In this document: positions 32,927 through 42,901 of the stretch, one piece after another | Numbering within the stretch: position 1 is the first letter of the stretch | Layout of the letters: every line of letters starts with the position of its first letter | NCBI RefSeq assembly: GCF_036884655.1 | Contig: NC_088345.1 | Location: forward strand, 32,400,501-32,464,500 | Source of the DNA: Musa acuminata AAA Group | Taxonomy: Eukaryota; Streptophyta; Magnoliopsida; Zingiberales; Musaceae | DNA length: 64,000 bases | Direction: 5' to 3' | The notes under the pieces: generated by a model | The model's input: the letters and a program-made list of their open reading frames with translations, nothing else | Database searches by the model: none | Told to the model about the DNA's origin: nothing | Program-made: the position numbers and the translations under genes

Positions 32927-33498
32927 AATTCTACCCCTCCAGCTCATATGTTGGGTTGTACTAAGCCCGCTTTTCGCCTACATGCTTCAAGTTTTTCTTT
33001 AGACAAATATTTTGTCAACATATCTGATCCATTCTCATTGGTATGCACCTTTTCTAAGTACAATTCTTTCATCTCAAGCAAATCATGAATCCAGTGATAT
33101 CTCACATCAATATGCTTGGATCTAGAATTGTATGTTGAATTCTTAGAGAGGTGAATGATGCTTTGACTATCACAATAAACAGTATATCTTTCCTATTTCA
33201 AGCCCAATTCCTGTAGAAACTTTTTCATCCATAAAGCTTCCTTGCAGGCTTTAGTAATTGCTATGTATTCTGCTTCTGTAGTTGATAGAGCAACATAATT
33301 CTGTAACTTAGATTGCCAAGAGACTGCTCCCCCTATAACTTAGAGAACCCCGAAGTGGACTTCCTAGAATCAATATCACCTACCATGTCTGCATATGTGT
33401 ACCCTTCTAACATAAGTTCATCACTGCCAAAACATAAATACAACCTAGAAGTACCTCTTCGATATCTTAATATCTATTTCACTACTGCCCAATGTTCC
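32927..33498 (-). pseudogene. pol: Element G RNase H remnant
   Basis: Sense strand reads, with breaks, KKFLQELGLK, YCDSQSIIHLSKNSTYNSRS, KHIDVRYHWIHD and NGSDMLTK, which are the conserved C-terminal RNase H blocks of Tnt1-like copia. It ends just before the polypurine tract. Confidence 0.85.
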
Positions 33499-34330
33499 TT
33501 ACCAAGATTTGAGAAATCGGTTGTCAACTCCAACTACATGAGTTATATATGGTCTAGTATAAACCATAGCATATATTAAACTACCTATTATAGATGGATA
33601 AGGCACTCTGAACATTTCTTCTTTTTCTTTCTCACTTGTAGGACATTGTTTCGAACTAAGCTTGAAATAACCTATAAGTGGAGAACAAACTGCTTTGGCT
33701 TTACTCATGTTGAATTTTTCAAGAACCTTTTCAATGTAAGTCTCCTGAGATAGCCAAATCTTCCTTTTCTTCCTATCATAAAGAATCTTAATGCCAAGTA
33801 TTTGTTTCACTGATCCTAAGTCTTTCATGGCAAAAGACTTACTTAGCTCTCTTTTAAGCTTTTCAATTTTACCAGCATCGTGGCCAACAATCAGCATATC
33901 ATCAATATATAGTAGGAGAATAATAAAATCATCATCTGAAAATTTCTTTATAAACACACAATGATCAAATGTGGTTCTATCATACCGTTGGCTCATCATA
34001 AAGGAATCAAACTTCTTGTACCACTATCTAGGTGCCTATTTGAGTCCATATAAACTTTTCTTAAGCTTACACACTAGATTTTCTTTTCCCTTGACTTCGA
34101 AACCATTTGGTTACTCCATGTAAATTTCTTCTTCTAAGTCACCATGAAGAAATACTATTTTCACATCAAGTTGCTCAACTTCTAAATTCATGCGAGCAGC
34201 CAAACCAAGAACAACTCGGATAGAGAATATTTTCACCACAGGAGAAAGTATTTCTTTAAAGTCAATACATTTCTTTTGACTGAATCCTTTCACAACTATT
34301 CATGCCTTGTATCTTTGTTGTGAGCTATTA
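33499..34330 (-). pseudogene. pol: Element G reverse transcriptase remnant
   Basis: Two open pieces. 34111-34293 has KGFSQKKCIDFKEILSPVVK and EVEQLDVKIVFLHGDLEEEI. 33499-33999 has TTFDHCVFIKKF, the catalytic YIDD in LLYIDDMLIVG, and SFAMKDLGSVKQILGI. Stops and shifts separate them. Confidence 0.9.
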
Positions 34331-34485
34331 TTTTCGGTCTTTAATTTGTAAACCCATTTATTCTTGAGAGCTTTCTTCTCCTTAGGCAACTTTACTAAGT
34401 CATAGGTGTAGTTCTCAAGCAAAGATCTCATCTCTTCTTGCATTGCTTTAACCCACTCATTCTTATGCTCATGTAGAATAGCTTC

Positions 34486-34971
34486 TTAGTAAGTTTCTGG
34501 CTCTCCCTCGTTAGTAAGCAGAACATACTCATATAGAGGATATTTGGTAGATGGTTGTCGCTCTCTAGTAGATCTTCTCAATGGAATCTCAACTATTGGT
34601 GGAGGTGCTTGTTCAGTTGGTTCAACATCATCAACTATAGGAGTCTCATCACTAACATTCTCACCATAATTTTTTTGTTCATCTCTCCCATAATCATCAT
34701 GAACTACAAGTGAAGGAACTGGACCTAAACTCCAAGGAATATAAACAAAGGTTTTTAGCTTATCAACATTATCACTATCATCAAACAATTGGTCTTCAAT
34801 AAATATAACATCTTTGCTTCTAATAATCTTCTTGTTCACTGGATCCCATAATCTGTACCCAACATCTTCATGACCATATCCCAAGAAGATATATGCTTTT
34901 GCTTTATTATCAAGCTTGGACCTTTCATCTTTAGGAATATGAACAAATGCTTTACACCCAAAGACTCTCAA
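34486..34971 (-). pseudogene. pol: Element G integrase C-terminal region
   Basis: 161 open codons: VFGCKAFVHIPKDERSKLD, AYIFLGYGHEDVGYRLWD, then an acidic linker and LRRSTRERQPSTKYP, which marks the integrase-to-RT junction of Tnt1-like elements. Confidence 0.88.
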
Positions 34972-36125
34972 GTGATTATAAGCTATATCTTTTCCTTTCC
35001 ATACTCTCTCTGGAACTAACCTTTCAGAGGAACTGATGGAGAAAGATTTATCAGGTCAACTATAGTTCTCATAGCCTCCCTTCAAAATAACTTAGGTAAC
35101 TTGGCATAAGAAAGTATACACCTAATCCTATCTTCAATGGTTCTATTCATCCATTCTATCACACCGTTCTGCTGAGGAGTTTTAGGAATTGTTTTCTCAG
35201 CCTAATACCATATAACCTGCAATAATTCTCAAAAGGACCCCTGTACTCACCACCATTATCTGATCGAACACACTTTAGCTTTCTACCAGTTTTTCTTTCA
35301 ACATTGACATGAAACTCTTTAAAAACATTGAGTACCTAATCTTTAGATTTTAAAGCACAAGCCAAAACTTTTCTAGAATGATCATCAATAAAAGTAACAA
35401 AATAAAGAGCACCTCTAAGAGTTCTAGTTTACATAGTATATACATCAGTATGAACTAAATCAATAACATCTTATCTTCTAGATGATAGATATGTATGAAA
35501 TGTAACTCTATATGTTTTTCCAACTAAGCAATGATTATAAGATTTAAGAGATGTACCTTGCAACTCTAGTAAGAACTACTTTCTAGCAAGAGTTTGAAGT
35601 CCCTTCTTGCTAATATGACCAAGTTTCTTATGCCAAAGATCTATACTTTCACCTTTCTGAATTGCATTAATCTCTCCTTTGTGTAGCATAGCTTCCATGA
35701 CATAAAAAGAGTTAAGTTTCTTTCCTCTTGCCACGATTAGAGAACCTTTAGTGAGTTTTCATTTTCTTTGACCAAAATAATGTGTAAATCTCTCATCATC
35801 AAGTTTGCTTGCAAATATCAAGTTAATACGAATATCTGGAACATGTCTGACATCTTTGAGTATCAATTTGCTCCCAATACTAGTCTCCAAGCAAACATCT
35901 CCAATACCCACAATCTTAGATATACTACTGTTTCCCATTCTGACATTACCAAAATCACCAGCAATGTAAGATATGAAGAAATCACTATAAGAAGTAACAT
36001 AAAATGAAGCACCAGAGTCAATTACCCAATTACTGTCCTGAGCTGAAAGACTGACATAACCGTCATCATAAACAATAATGATATCACCTTCAGTAGCAAC
36101 AGTATTGGTCTCTTTCTCATTTTTC
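34972..36125 (-). pseudogene. pol: Element G protease and integrase remnant
   Basis: Sense strand in order: the protease site WVIDSGASFYVT (about 36030), the pre-integrase motif DLWHKKLGHISKKGLQ (about 35620-35670), IDLVHTDVYT, FIDDHSRKV and VRSDNGGEY (about 35260), with the C-terminal integrase blocks beyond. Several stops, including within TYRVTFHTYLSSRR, show decay. Confidence 0.88.
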
Positions 36126-36870
36126 TTCCTTTCATTCTGTTCTCGCTTCTAAAACCTACACTCTTTCTTCACCTGGCCTATTACAGTGGAAACATTTGAT
36201 ATCTCTTCTAGATTTGGATCTTCCTCTATAACTAAGTGGATTTCTACTATGACTTCTTCCACGTCTTTCTTATTTTTCAGTAATAAATGCTCCAGAAGAA
36301 GATTCACCCTGTTCTTTCCTTCTAGCATCTTCATTTAGCAAACTGTCTTTAACCATATCTATAGTTAGAGTCCTCTTTGGCGTGGAGTTATAAATTGTCA
36401 CCACATACGTTTCCCAACTTTTTGGTAAAGAGCTAAGAAGTAATAATCCTTGCATCTTATCATCTATATTCATTTTCATAGCAACCAACTTGTTTACAAG
36501 ACTCTAAAATAGGCTTATATGCTAAAAACTATTACCACCATCTTTATACTTCAAATTTACAAGCCTTCTAAGGAGAGAAATTATATTTCCCACTATCTTT
36601 TTCGCAAAGAGGTTTTCTAACCTTTGCAAACAACATCAGCTTTAGTTTCATTAGAAATATGCTCATGCAAGTTTATATCCATCCATCTTCTAATATAGGT
36701 AATAGCTTTTCTATGTTGAACTTCTCATTCTTCATCCTCCATAGTAGAAGGTTTATCTTTAACCTTGATAGGCTTATATAAATCTTTGCAATAGAGCAAA
36801 TCTTCCATTACAAGCTTCCAAGTGGAATAATTTGATAAATTCAATTTAATCATACCATCTGACTATTCCA
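36126..36870 (-). pseudogene. gag: Element G gag remnant
   Basis: Begins near 36868 with IKLNLSNYSTWKLVMEDLL and HRKAITYIRRWMDINLHEHI, then breaks. 36270-36488 has LLLSSLPKSWETYVVTI. The zinc knuckle at the end reads CFHCNRPGEERVEV, having lost the histidine-to-cysteine half. Confidence 0.85.
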
Positions 36871-36925
36871 TTTCAATCACACAAGAAAAAACTAGCACGA
36901 AATAACTTGTTGTTCTGATACCACT

Positions 36926-37605
36926 TGTTGGGAAAAGCTTGTTAAAGCGGGATAATTCTTTTCTCTCTTTGTGTATTAAAATTGGTTCCTCATCAAAATA
37001 CTAACTTGATATCAAAATATAAATATCAACCAGAACAGCATAAATAGTAGAGCAATAAATCAATCACATAGTAAGACCAAATTTTTAACGTGAAATACTC
37101 AAAGCGGGAAAAACCATGGGACCGTAGTCCACCTCAAACTTTTACTATCAATAGTAATGATAATAGGTTTATAATAAGTCTTCTCTAGAATAGCAAGAGG
37201 ATAACAATAACACTAAAAACATAGATCTTGGCTCAAAAATAGCATATCATCATCATATAGGATGGATCAAGAAGAATTCTAGATCTTACAAAGTGGGTAT
37301 AGAAGGAAAGTACCTTAGAGAGGGTAAACTGTAGATTAATACCGTTAGGATTGTAAAGCTTGCTGCAAATTTTCTCTGCATAAAATTTAGGCCAAAATTG
37401 ATAACATTTAGCCCCTGATCGTCAAGCAGAAAACTCAAAGTCCTATTCTTTTCCTCTCTGTTCTTTTCTCTCTCTCTCCGTCGCCACCGCTTGCTGCATG
37501 CGCTATAATCTCTCTCATTCGCTGCCCTTTTCTTTTACCTTTTAATTAATGATTTGGGCTTAAAAGACCCAATTGTCCAAGCCCATATATCGGTTGGACT
37601 CAACA
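36926..37605 (-). repeat. Element G 5' LTR (680 bp)
   Basis: TGTTGGGAAAAGCTTG at the left, GGTTGGACTCAACA at the right. The PBS (sense TGGTATCAGAACAACAAG) lies directly to its left. The CT run is only about ten bases here against about 35 in the 3' LTR, which explains most of the 28-bp length difference. Confidence 0.92.
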
Positions 37606-37741
37606 AAATCTTGTTAACGAGTTCAAAATCTGAAAAACTTCGACCAAGTGCTTTTAAACCATTGAAGACATCCGTAAAACGGGTGTACATGTCTCCAATG
37701 GTTTCTCTTGGTTTTATATGAAATAGTTCAAAATCGTGCAT
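37606..37741 (-). pseudogene. gag: Element D gag, N-terminal-side part
   Basis: It resumes the D gag after G: FELVNKIL, FSDFELV, MYTRFTDVFNGLKALG, MHDFELFHIKPRETIGD. It stops abruptly at 37741, before the conserved KVNLL that should precede MHDFELF; the first third of gag is missing. Confidence 0.85.
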
Positions 37742-38095
37742 TTCATATCATCACATAAAGGATAACAAGAAAAAATTAGTGACGAGATATATTTCATGAA
37801 TACATGGAATTATAAAAATCATATTATGAAAGACAATATCATGTGAATACCAAAAGATATGATTCATATAGTAAATCTCCTCTTTAAATATAATACCAAG
37901 AAAAAATCATAGGAGTACAAAGAAGAGATCTTGATTAAAAAATCTCAAGTAATTCCAGGAAATTAAGCTTTGAATAAAACTCATTCAAATTCAAATCATC
38001 AAACGATTTATCAATCTCTTGAGATGCTAGCGATTTTTTTTTCTCTCTTTTTTATTGTAAACGAGAAAGAATAATTTTTCATGGTGCAATTTATT
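37742..38095 (-). other. Non-coding family sequence at the broken upstream edge of D gag
   Basis: AT-rich, with TACCAAAAGATATGATTC and TATAGTAAATCTCCTC similar to 31080-31160. In intact relatives such sequence lies downstream of gag, so its place upstream of gag marks a deletion or rearrangement. Confidence 0.5.
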
Positions 38096-38286
38096 TTTTG
38101 TTTGGGCGGTACCATCGCTCAAACTAACGGTACCACCGCTTGACATAGTCTCGGAGACTATGCCACGACGGTTCCACCTGTTGTATCACTGTTTGAGCCT
38201 TTCACTTGGCCCAACACAACCTAACCTTGGGCCCAACTGGCCCTTAATTGAGTTAGCCTAATTCCAACCCAATTATGTGTTAACTA
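38096..38286 (-). repeat. LTR core fragment (GGTACCACC type)
   Basis: GGGCGGTACCATCGC, GGTACCACCGCTTGAC, a TAGTCTCGGAGACTATG palindrome and TTGGCCCAACACAACC. It is very similar to 50943-51118, and both stop matching the family consensus at the same place, right after CCAACCCAATTAT. Confidence 0.75.
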
Positions 38287-39042
38287 GAGTTTCGCCAACT
38301 TTCATAGTTTGGGGTTAGAGTAGTCGGCTAATGCATGCATTGTATGTATGGTAGGTCCAACATTTTCATTATAATTTATACCTTCATGATCGGAATCCAC
38401 ATTCTTAGCTTTCAGTTCCTTTCCAATTGGTTCAATCATCAGAAGTTGCCCTTGTTTACATCGGTGCTCCATACTCCATTTTTCATCATAATACAAACCC
38501 CTTGCTGATCTTTCCTTGCTAATTGTTTTCTCATGTAGATTTGCAAATGAGATCGCAGCTATCATAGTACGGGGTTGACGAGCCTTAACTTCAGACCGGA
38601 TCTCTAGAATAAGCCCTTCAATAAATGTATCCAGAAGTTGTCGGTCCGACTAACCTCTAGCTTGATTTGACAATCTTTCAAACCTACTATGATATTCTAA
38701 CACTATAGAAGTCTGATGAATTTTAGCGAGCTGGCAATCAACATTCTCATATTCGGATGGGCCAAAGCGAACAAGAAGCCCTCTTTTGAACTGCTCCCAC
38801 GAAGGAACTCCGTGGAAAGTTTCATACCAATTGTACCACTGGAGTGCATCTCCCTCGAGCTGGATTGAGGCCACTTCTACCTTGGATTCTTCTGGGGTTT
38901 TGTGAAAATGGAAAAAAATTTCTGCCTTAGAGATCCAATTGGTTGGATCTCCATCTTTCCATCTCGGAAATTCCATCTTCATGTGTGAGTAATTTATGTC
39001 GTAATCTTGGGACCCTTTTCCTATATTTTCAGATCTGTGCAA
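38287..39042 (-). pseudogene. gag: Element Y: Ty3/gypsy gag remnant (chromovirus-like)
   Basis: 38650-39042 is open for 130 codons with the retrotransposon Gag domain: FPRWKDGDPTNWISKAEIFF, SIQLEGDALQWYNWYET, LLVRFGPSEYENVD and VLEYHSRFERLSNQ. After a stop the frame continues (38302-38565): ISFANLHEKTISKER, MIEPIGKE and TIHTMHALADYSNPK, which lies just before the protease in related elements. The protease and all later pol are gone: at about 38287 the sequence joins an LTR fragment of the other family. Lineage within gypsy uncertain. Confidence 0.88.
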
Positions 39043-40293
39043 CGTAGAACTTGAGCCCCCATTTTGTTGAAATTTGCTGAGGCTCTCCAGTAAACTTTTT
39101 TTGAAATCATTAAGTGTTTCTTGCAGTCGGTTCTCAATTCTAATTTCAATGTTTCCATTTGTGATTTCACCCAGTTATCAATGGCTATTGCGTAAAATTG
39201 TAAATCTGTAATCTCAACTCCTGTATTTGGTGTCGGTCAAAGGCACCAACACTGTCGATGCAAAGTTGCCGAGGAGGTGGACGCCAAGGGCAGTGCTGCG
39301 GTCGCTGCGTTGGAGGAAGAGTAGCTGCACTGTTTCTATCGCTGCATGAGGTGAGAGCGCCGAGGTTGGAAGGCGACTACGTTGATGTGGCTGTAGCTGC
39401 TGCGACCCAAGGGGCGATCACCGAGCAACGGGGTTGAGGTTGCGGTGATGGCAACTTGTGGTTGTGGCAGAATATGCTAAGCAAGGGGGAGGCGGCGTTG
39501 ATGCGGCTGAGGTTGAGAAGAGGAATCGGTGTTGCGTGCGCTGTTGGGGTTGCTGCGTTCGCTATTGGAGGGCAGCTGTTGCAGAACGAGGGGTTGGTCG
39601 TTGGCCAGGAGCAACGACGGTGGTTACAATCGGCGGCTACGACAGTAGAGGGTGCCACTGTTTTTGTTGCTGCGTGGTGGTTGCTGCATACTCTGTTTTT
39701 GTCGCACCACCGAAGGAGTTGGCTGGAAGGATCACGAGCAGTGGTGGCTCGGCAATGAAGGAGAGGGGTGGCGTTGAAGTGTCCGAGAAACAGCGGCGGC
39801 GGTAGAGGCAATCGGTGCCTGTGGCAGTAGAGGGACCGGCGGTTGCTCTGTTTCTATCGCACCACAGAAACAACAACGCCGACAGATCGCATGGCCGAAG
39901 CTGCAACCAAGGGAAGGCAGCGATGGCGGTTCGGCTAGGGCAGCGTCACCGACAGTAGAAGCGGCGATGGGTGGTCCGCTGGCTGGGAAACGGCGGTCGC
40001 GACCCTTCTCGCTCGAGCGAGATGCGTGTAGCAAGGAGGCGAAGTGAGAAGGTTGCTGGCCGGGACACAGCAGCAGTGGTGGGCGCTGGCCGGGGAGCAG
40101 TGACGGCGATGGTCGCCGACCAGGAAGCAGCGCCGGCGGTGGAGGAGAAGGAAAGCAGGGGTGGTCAGTGCCGGGAAGCAAATGTTCCTTCTTGGTTGAG
40201 AAGGAACAACATGCGTGGCTGCTTGCTTTGCCCTAACAAATTTTTTTTTTTTTATTGAGATGACGAACTATAGCGAGAACGCCGATGATCGCT
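39043..40293 (-). other. Element Y leader, GC-rich
   Basis: The stretch between the gag remnant and the PBS. From about 39240 to 40230 it is unusually GC-rich, with GCGGCGG, GGTTGCTG and GTTGCTGCG words. Frames up to 149 codons exist on both strands and in several phases at once, which is what GC-rich DNA poor in stop codons gives, so none is called. A T-run lies at about 40240-40253. Confidence 0.6.
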
Positions 40294-40452
40294 GCTCTGA
40301 TACCAAAGGATAAGACCCTAAGGTCTTATCGTAGAAGAAATTGAAGAAATGAGAATGCTCTGATACCAAATGATAAGACCCTAAAGTCTTATCGTAGGCT
40401 CTGATACCAAATGGTAAGACCCTTAAAGGTCTTATCGTAGGCTCTGATACCA
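40294..40452 (-). repeat. Fourfold array of PBS plus LTR-end hairpin (element Y)
   Basis: GCTCTGATACCA, the complement of the iMet PBS, occurs four times (40294-40305, 40357-40368, 40398-40409, 40441-40452). After each of the first three comes a variant of GATAAGACC-CTAA-GGTCTTATC, an inverted repeat equal to the LTR terminus. Only the last copy abuts the complete LTR (40455). This is a tandem multiplication of the LTR/PBS junction. Confidence 0.92.
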
Positions 40453-40454
40453 AT

Positions 40455-40848
40455 TGGTAAGACCCTATGGTTTTATCATGGAAGAAAGGGGAGAAATGGG
40501 GATGATAATGATCGCTTCGAGGGGATCGACCTCCTTGATCGCTTCGAGGGGATCAGCCCTCCTTGATCACTTCGAGGAGATCGGCCCTCCTTAATCGCTT
40601 CGAGGGGATCGGCCTCCTAGGGTTTGTCAAAAGACAGAATAGTATTTTTCATTGATTACTGAAAAGAAGCAGTTACATCCATATTTATAGAGTTTCACCC
40701 ATAGTCCATCAGGACTTGAACTCTAATAATAAATAAATATTAAATAAACCTCTACTTGACTCTAATTGAACCAAACCAACTCAATAAACAATTGGACTAA
40801 ACAGACTCAATAAACATTATTCAAAAGCTCAGAAAAAGGGTCCTAACA
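40455..40848 (-). repeat. Element Y 5' LTR (394 bp)
   Basis: Left edge TGGTAAGACCC, right edge GGGTCCTAACA, so the ends are inverted copies TGTTAGGACCC/GGGTCTTACCA. Sense strand has TCTATAAATATGG (about 40680), a likely TATA box. A repeat of about 30 bp, GATCGCTTCGAGGGGATC, is present three to four times at 40510-40615. No second LTR of Y is in the window. Confidence 0.82.
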
Positions 40849-40972
40849 GCCAGTAGGCCTAATCACTCACAGCAAGATCTATGTGTGCAACGGTGTATCT
40901 CCATGCCCTATGATCGTCCAAATTCATAAGGGCAAAACTATCTTTTTGCTCAAAAACCCTAAGCCCCTCTCC
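40849..40972 (-). other. Element X leader, left piece
   Basis: Flank of Y's LTR that ends at TCTCC, the target duplication of H (40968-40972). After H the sequence continues with GC-rich DNA leading to X's PBS at 49332. It is probably part of X's leader; nothing coding seen. Confidence 0.45.
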
Positions 40973-42901
40973 TGTTAGGATCAAGAGCACTAAGAAGGGG
41001 GGGTGAATTAGTGTAGCGAAAAACTTTCGACGATTAAAACTGCGTTCGTACGTTGAAATCCGATTCCGACGTAAAAGTCATTTCATGCAGATAATAACTT
41101 TGAAAGCTTACAGAAACATATTTGAAGTAAAGTAAGGAAGGCAGTTTGCAGTTAAGATAGAAATCAGAATGTAAGCGCAAACTGAAATATGATGTTCGTA
41201 TGATAAAACTGATTTCCGTATTAACGCCGATTCAGAAAATACTTAACTAAGAAACACATTTGTAAATGAGCAGAAGGCAGTAAGCTACTGAGGAGGTTTG
41301 TAGTAAAGATAAGATGCTCAAAATAAATGCAAACCAGAGAAGACGAGAGTTTATAGTGGTTCGGTCAATCGTGACCTACATCTACTCCTCCGATTCCTCT
41401 TCCGTCGAGGCAACCGGCATCCACTAACGATTTTCCTTTACTAGGCGAAGATCAATCTCCTTCTTACACCCCTCTTCTCCTTTTACCGGGTTTAGGAGAC
41501 AACCCTTACAAGCACTCACTCTCCTCTCTTAAACAGAATTCTAACACTTAAGCTAGAGAAGGGAAATTCTAGAGATTGCAGCAACGTTTTCTCTCTTTTA
41601 ATCTCTCTATACTTATATGTTTTACCCAGGGATGGGAGGGGTATTTATAGGCTCTAAACCAGTTTGAATTCCGAGCTCAAAACTGTCATCTCCCAGAATT
41701 CCGGGGTTTGGCGGTTGCACCGCCTGGCAGAGCTCAAAGACTAGCCTCTGGGCGGTGCCACCACTTGTCAGGGGCGGTTACACCGCTTGGCAGAGCTCGA
41801 AGACTGAGCCTCTGGGCCATGCCACCGCTTGACAGGGGCGGTTGCACCGCCCAGTCTCGCTCGAAGACTAAGCCCTGGCGGTACCACCGCCTATCAAGGG
41901 CGGTTGCACCGCCCAGTCTCGCTCAAAGACTGAGCCCAGGAGGTACCACCGCTTGCCTAGGGAGGATGCACCGCCCAGCTTTCCTGGGAGACCCTCTCCT
42001 GGGCAGTGCCACCGTCGACCCTGGCGGTGCCACCGCCTAGTACGAATTCTGGTCTGAATGGGTTGATCCATTCGGCCCAATTTTGGTATGTCAAGGGCCC
42101 AATTGCCCCCAGATTAAGTTAATGGGATCACCTCTCATTCCTAACTTAATCTACATGCTAACTATGACAATTCTTAAGACATTTACTACAGCTTGCTCCG
42201 GTGTGTCAATCGCTTCTTCCGCGCGAGCTTCCGGCGAACATCCGACGAACCTCCGGCGATGCTCCGACGGACTTCCAGCAAACTCCTGGACTTGCGACGA
42301 TCCACTTGGCGAGTTCCGACGAGCTTCTTTTGGCAAGCTCCTGGACTTCTCAGATTTGTTCCCGCAGAACCTCCAACGACCGTCCGGACTTCCGTCGAAC
42401 TCTCGAACTCCCAACGTGATCATAGTCTTGACTCCGGCGCAACTCCTGCTGCATGTCTTACATCCATCATAGTTAATCCTGCACATGTAAAACAAAACTT
42501 CGATCGAGACAATTATTCCTAAGCAATTAACCAAGTTGTCTGGCATGTCATTGGTCCCTCAACGCTTCGTCTGATTCTTCGGCGTATCGTCCTCTCTTGC
42601 GGCCTATTGCCCAATCGGTCAGTTGACTCCGCAACACCGATATCCTTGGTGCAATACCCGCTCTTCTTGGCCCGATGCCCGAGTCAACGACCCGAAGCCT
42701 TCTGTCGATACGTCGACCGATCCACCGGCCCGACGTCCAATCTTCTGATATATTCCTCCGGCACAACATGATTTTTCCTGCTTTAATTGTCTCATCCTGA
42801 TCAAAGCATCCTGCATCACTCAAAATGCAGATTAAAACATAAACACAATTATCAATTGGTTTTATCATCAAAATGCGTCACTCAAAACGCAGATTAAAAC
42901 A
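40973..42901 (-). repeat. Element H 3' LTR, inner end rearranged
   Basis: Starts TGTTAGGATC. Contains the GGTTCGGTCAATCGTGACC block (41360), TATA 41642-41651, a GGCGGTTGCACC/GGTGCCACC core (41708-42040) and the CCGACGA-rich part (42205-42420). Instead of ending in GAGATTCAACA it repeats, at 42873-42901, a 30-bp piece (GCGTCACTCAAAACGCAGAT...) that also occurs at about 42812, then passes straight into internal sequence. Confidence 0.85.

Larger units (their letters stand above)
32219..37605 (-). mobile_element. Element G: full-length but degenerate Tnt1/Tork-type copia
   Basis: A 5.39-kb element in minus orientation: 3' LTR 32219-32926, 5' LTR 36926-37605, internal gag-PR-INT-RT-RH in the standard copia order, all broken. 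AAATC flanks both sides (32214-32218, 37606-37610). Lineage call rests on the gag start IKLNLSNYSTWKLVMEDLL and the GYGHEDVGYRLWDPVNKKII block after integrase. It is unrelated to the long-LTR family around it and simply landed in D's gag. Confidence 0.92.

Noticed and set aside
39377..40258. Frames of 89-149 codons in the GC-rich leader of Y
   Set aside because: Frames overlap on both strands, have low-complexity composition and lie between PBS and gag; no domain recognised.
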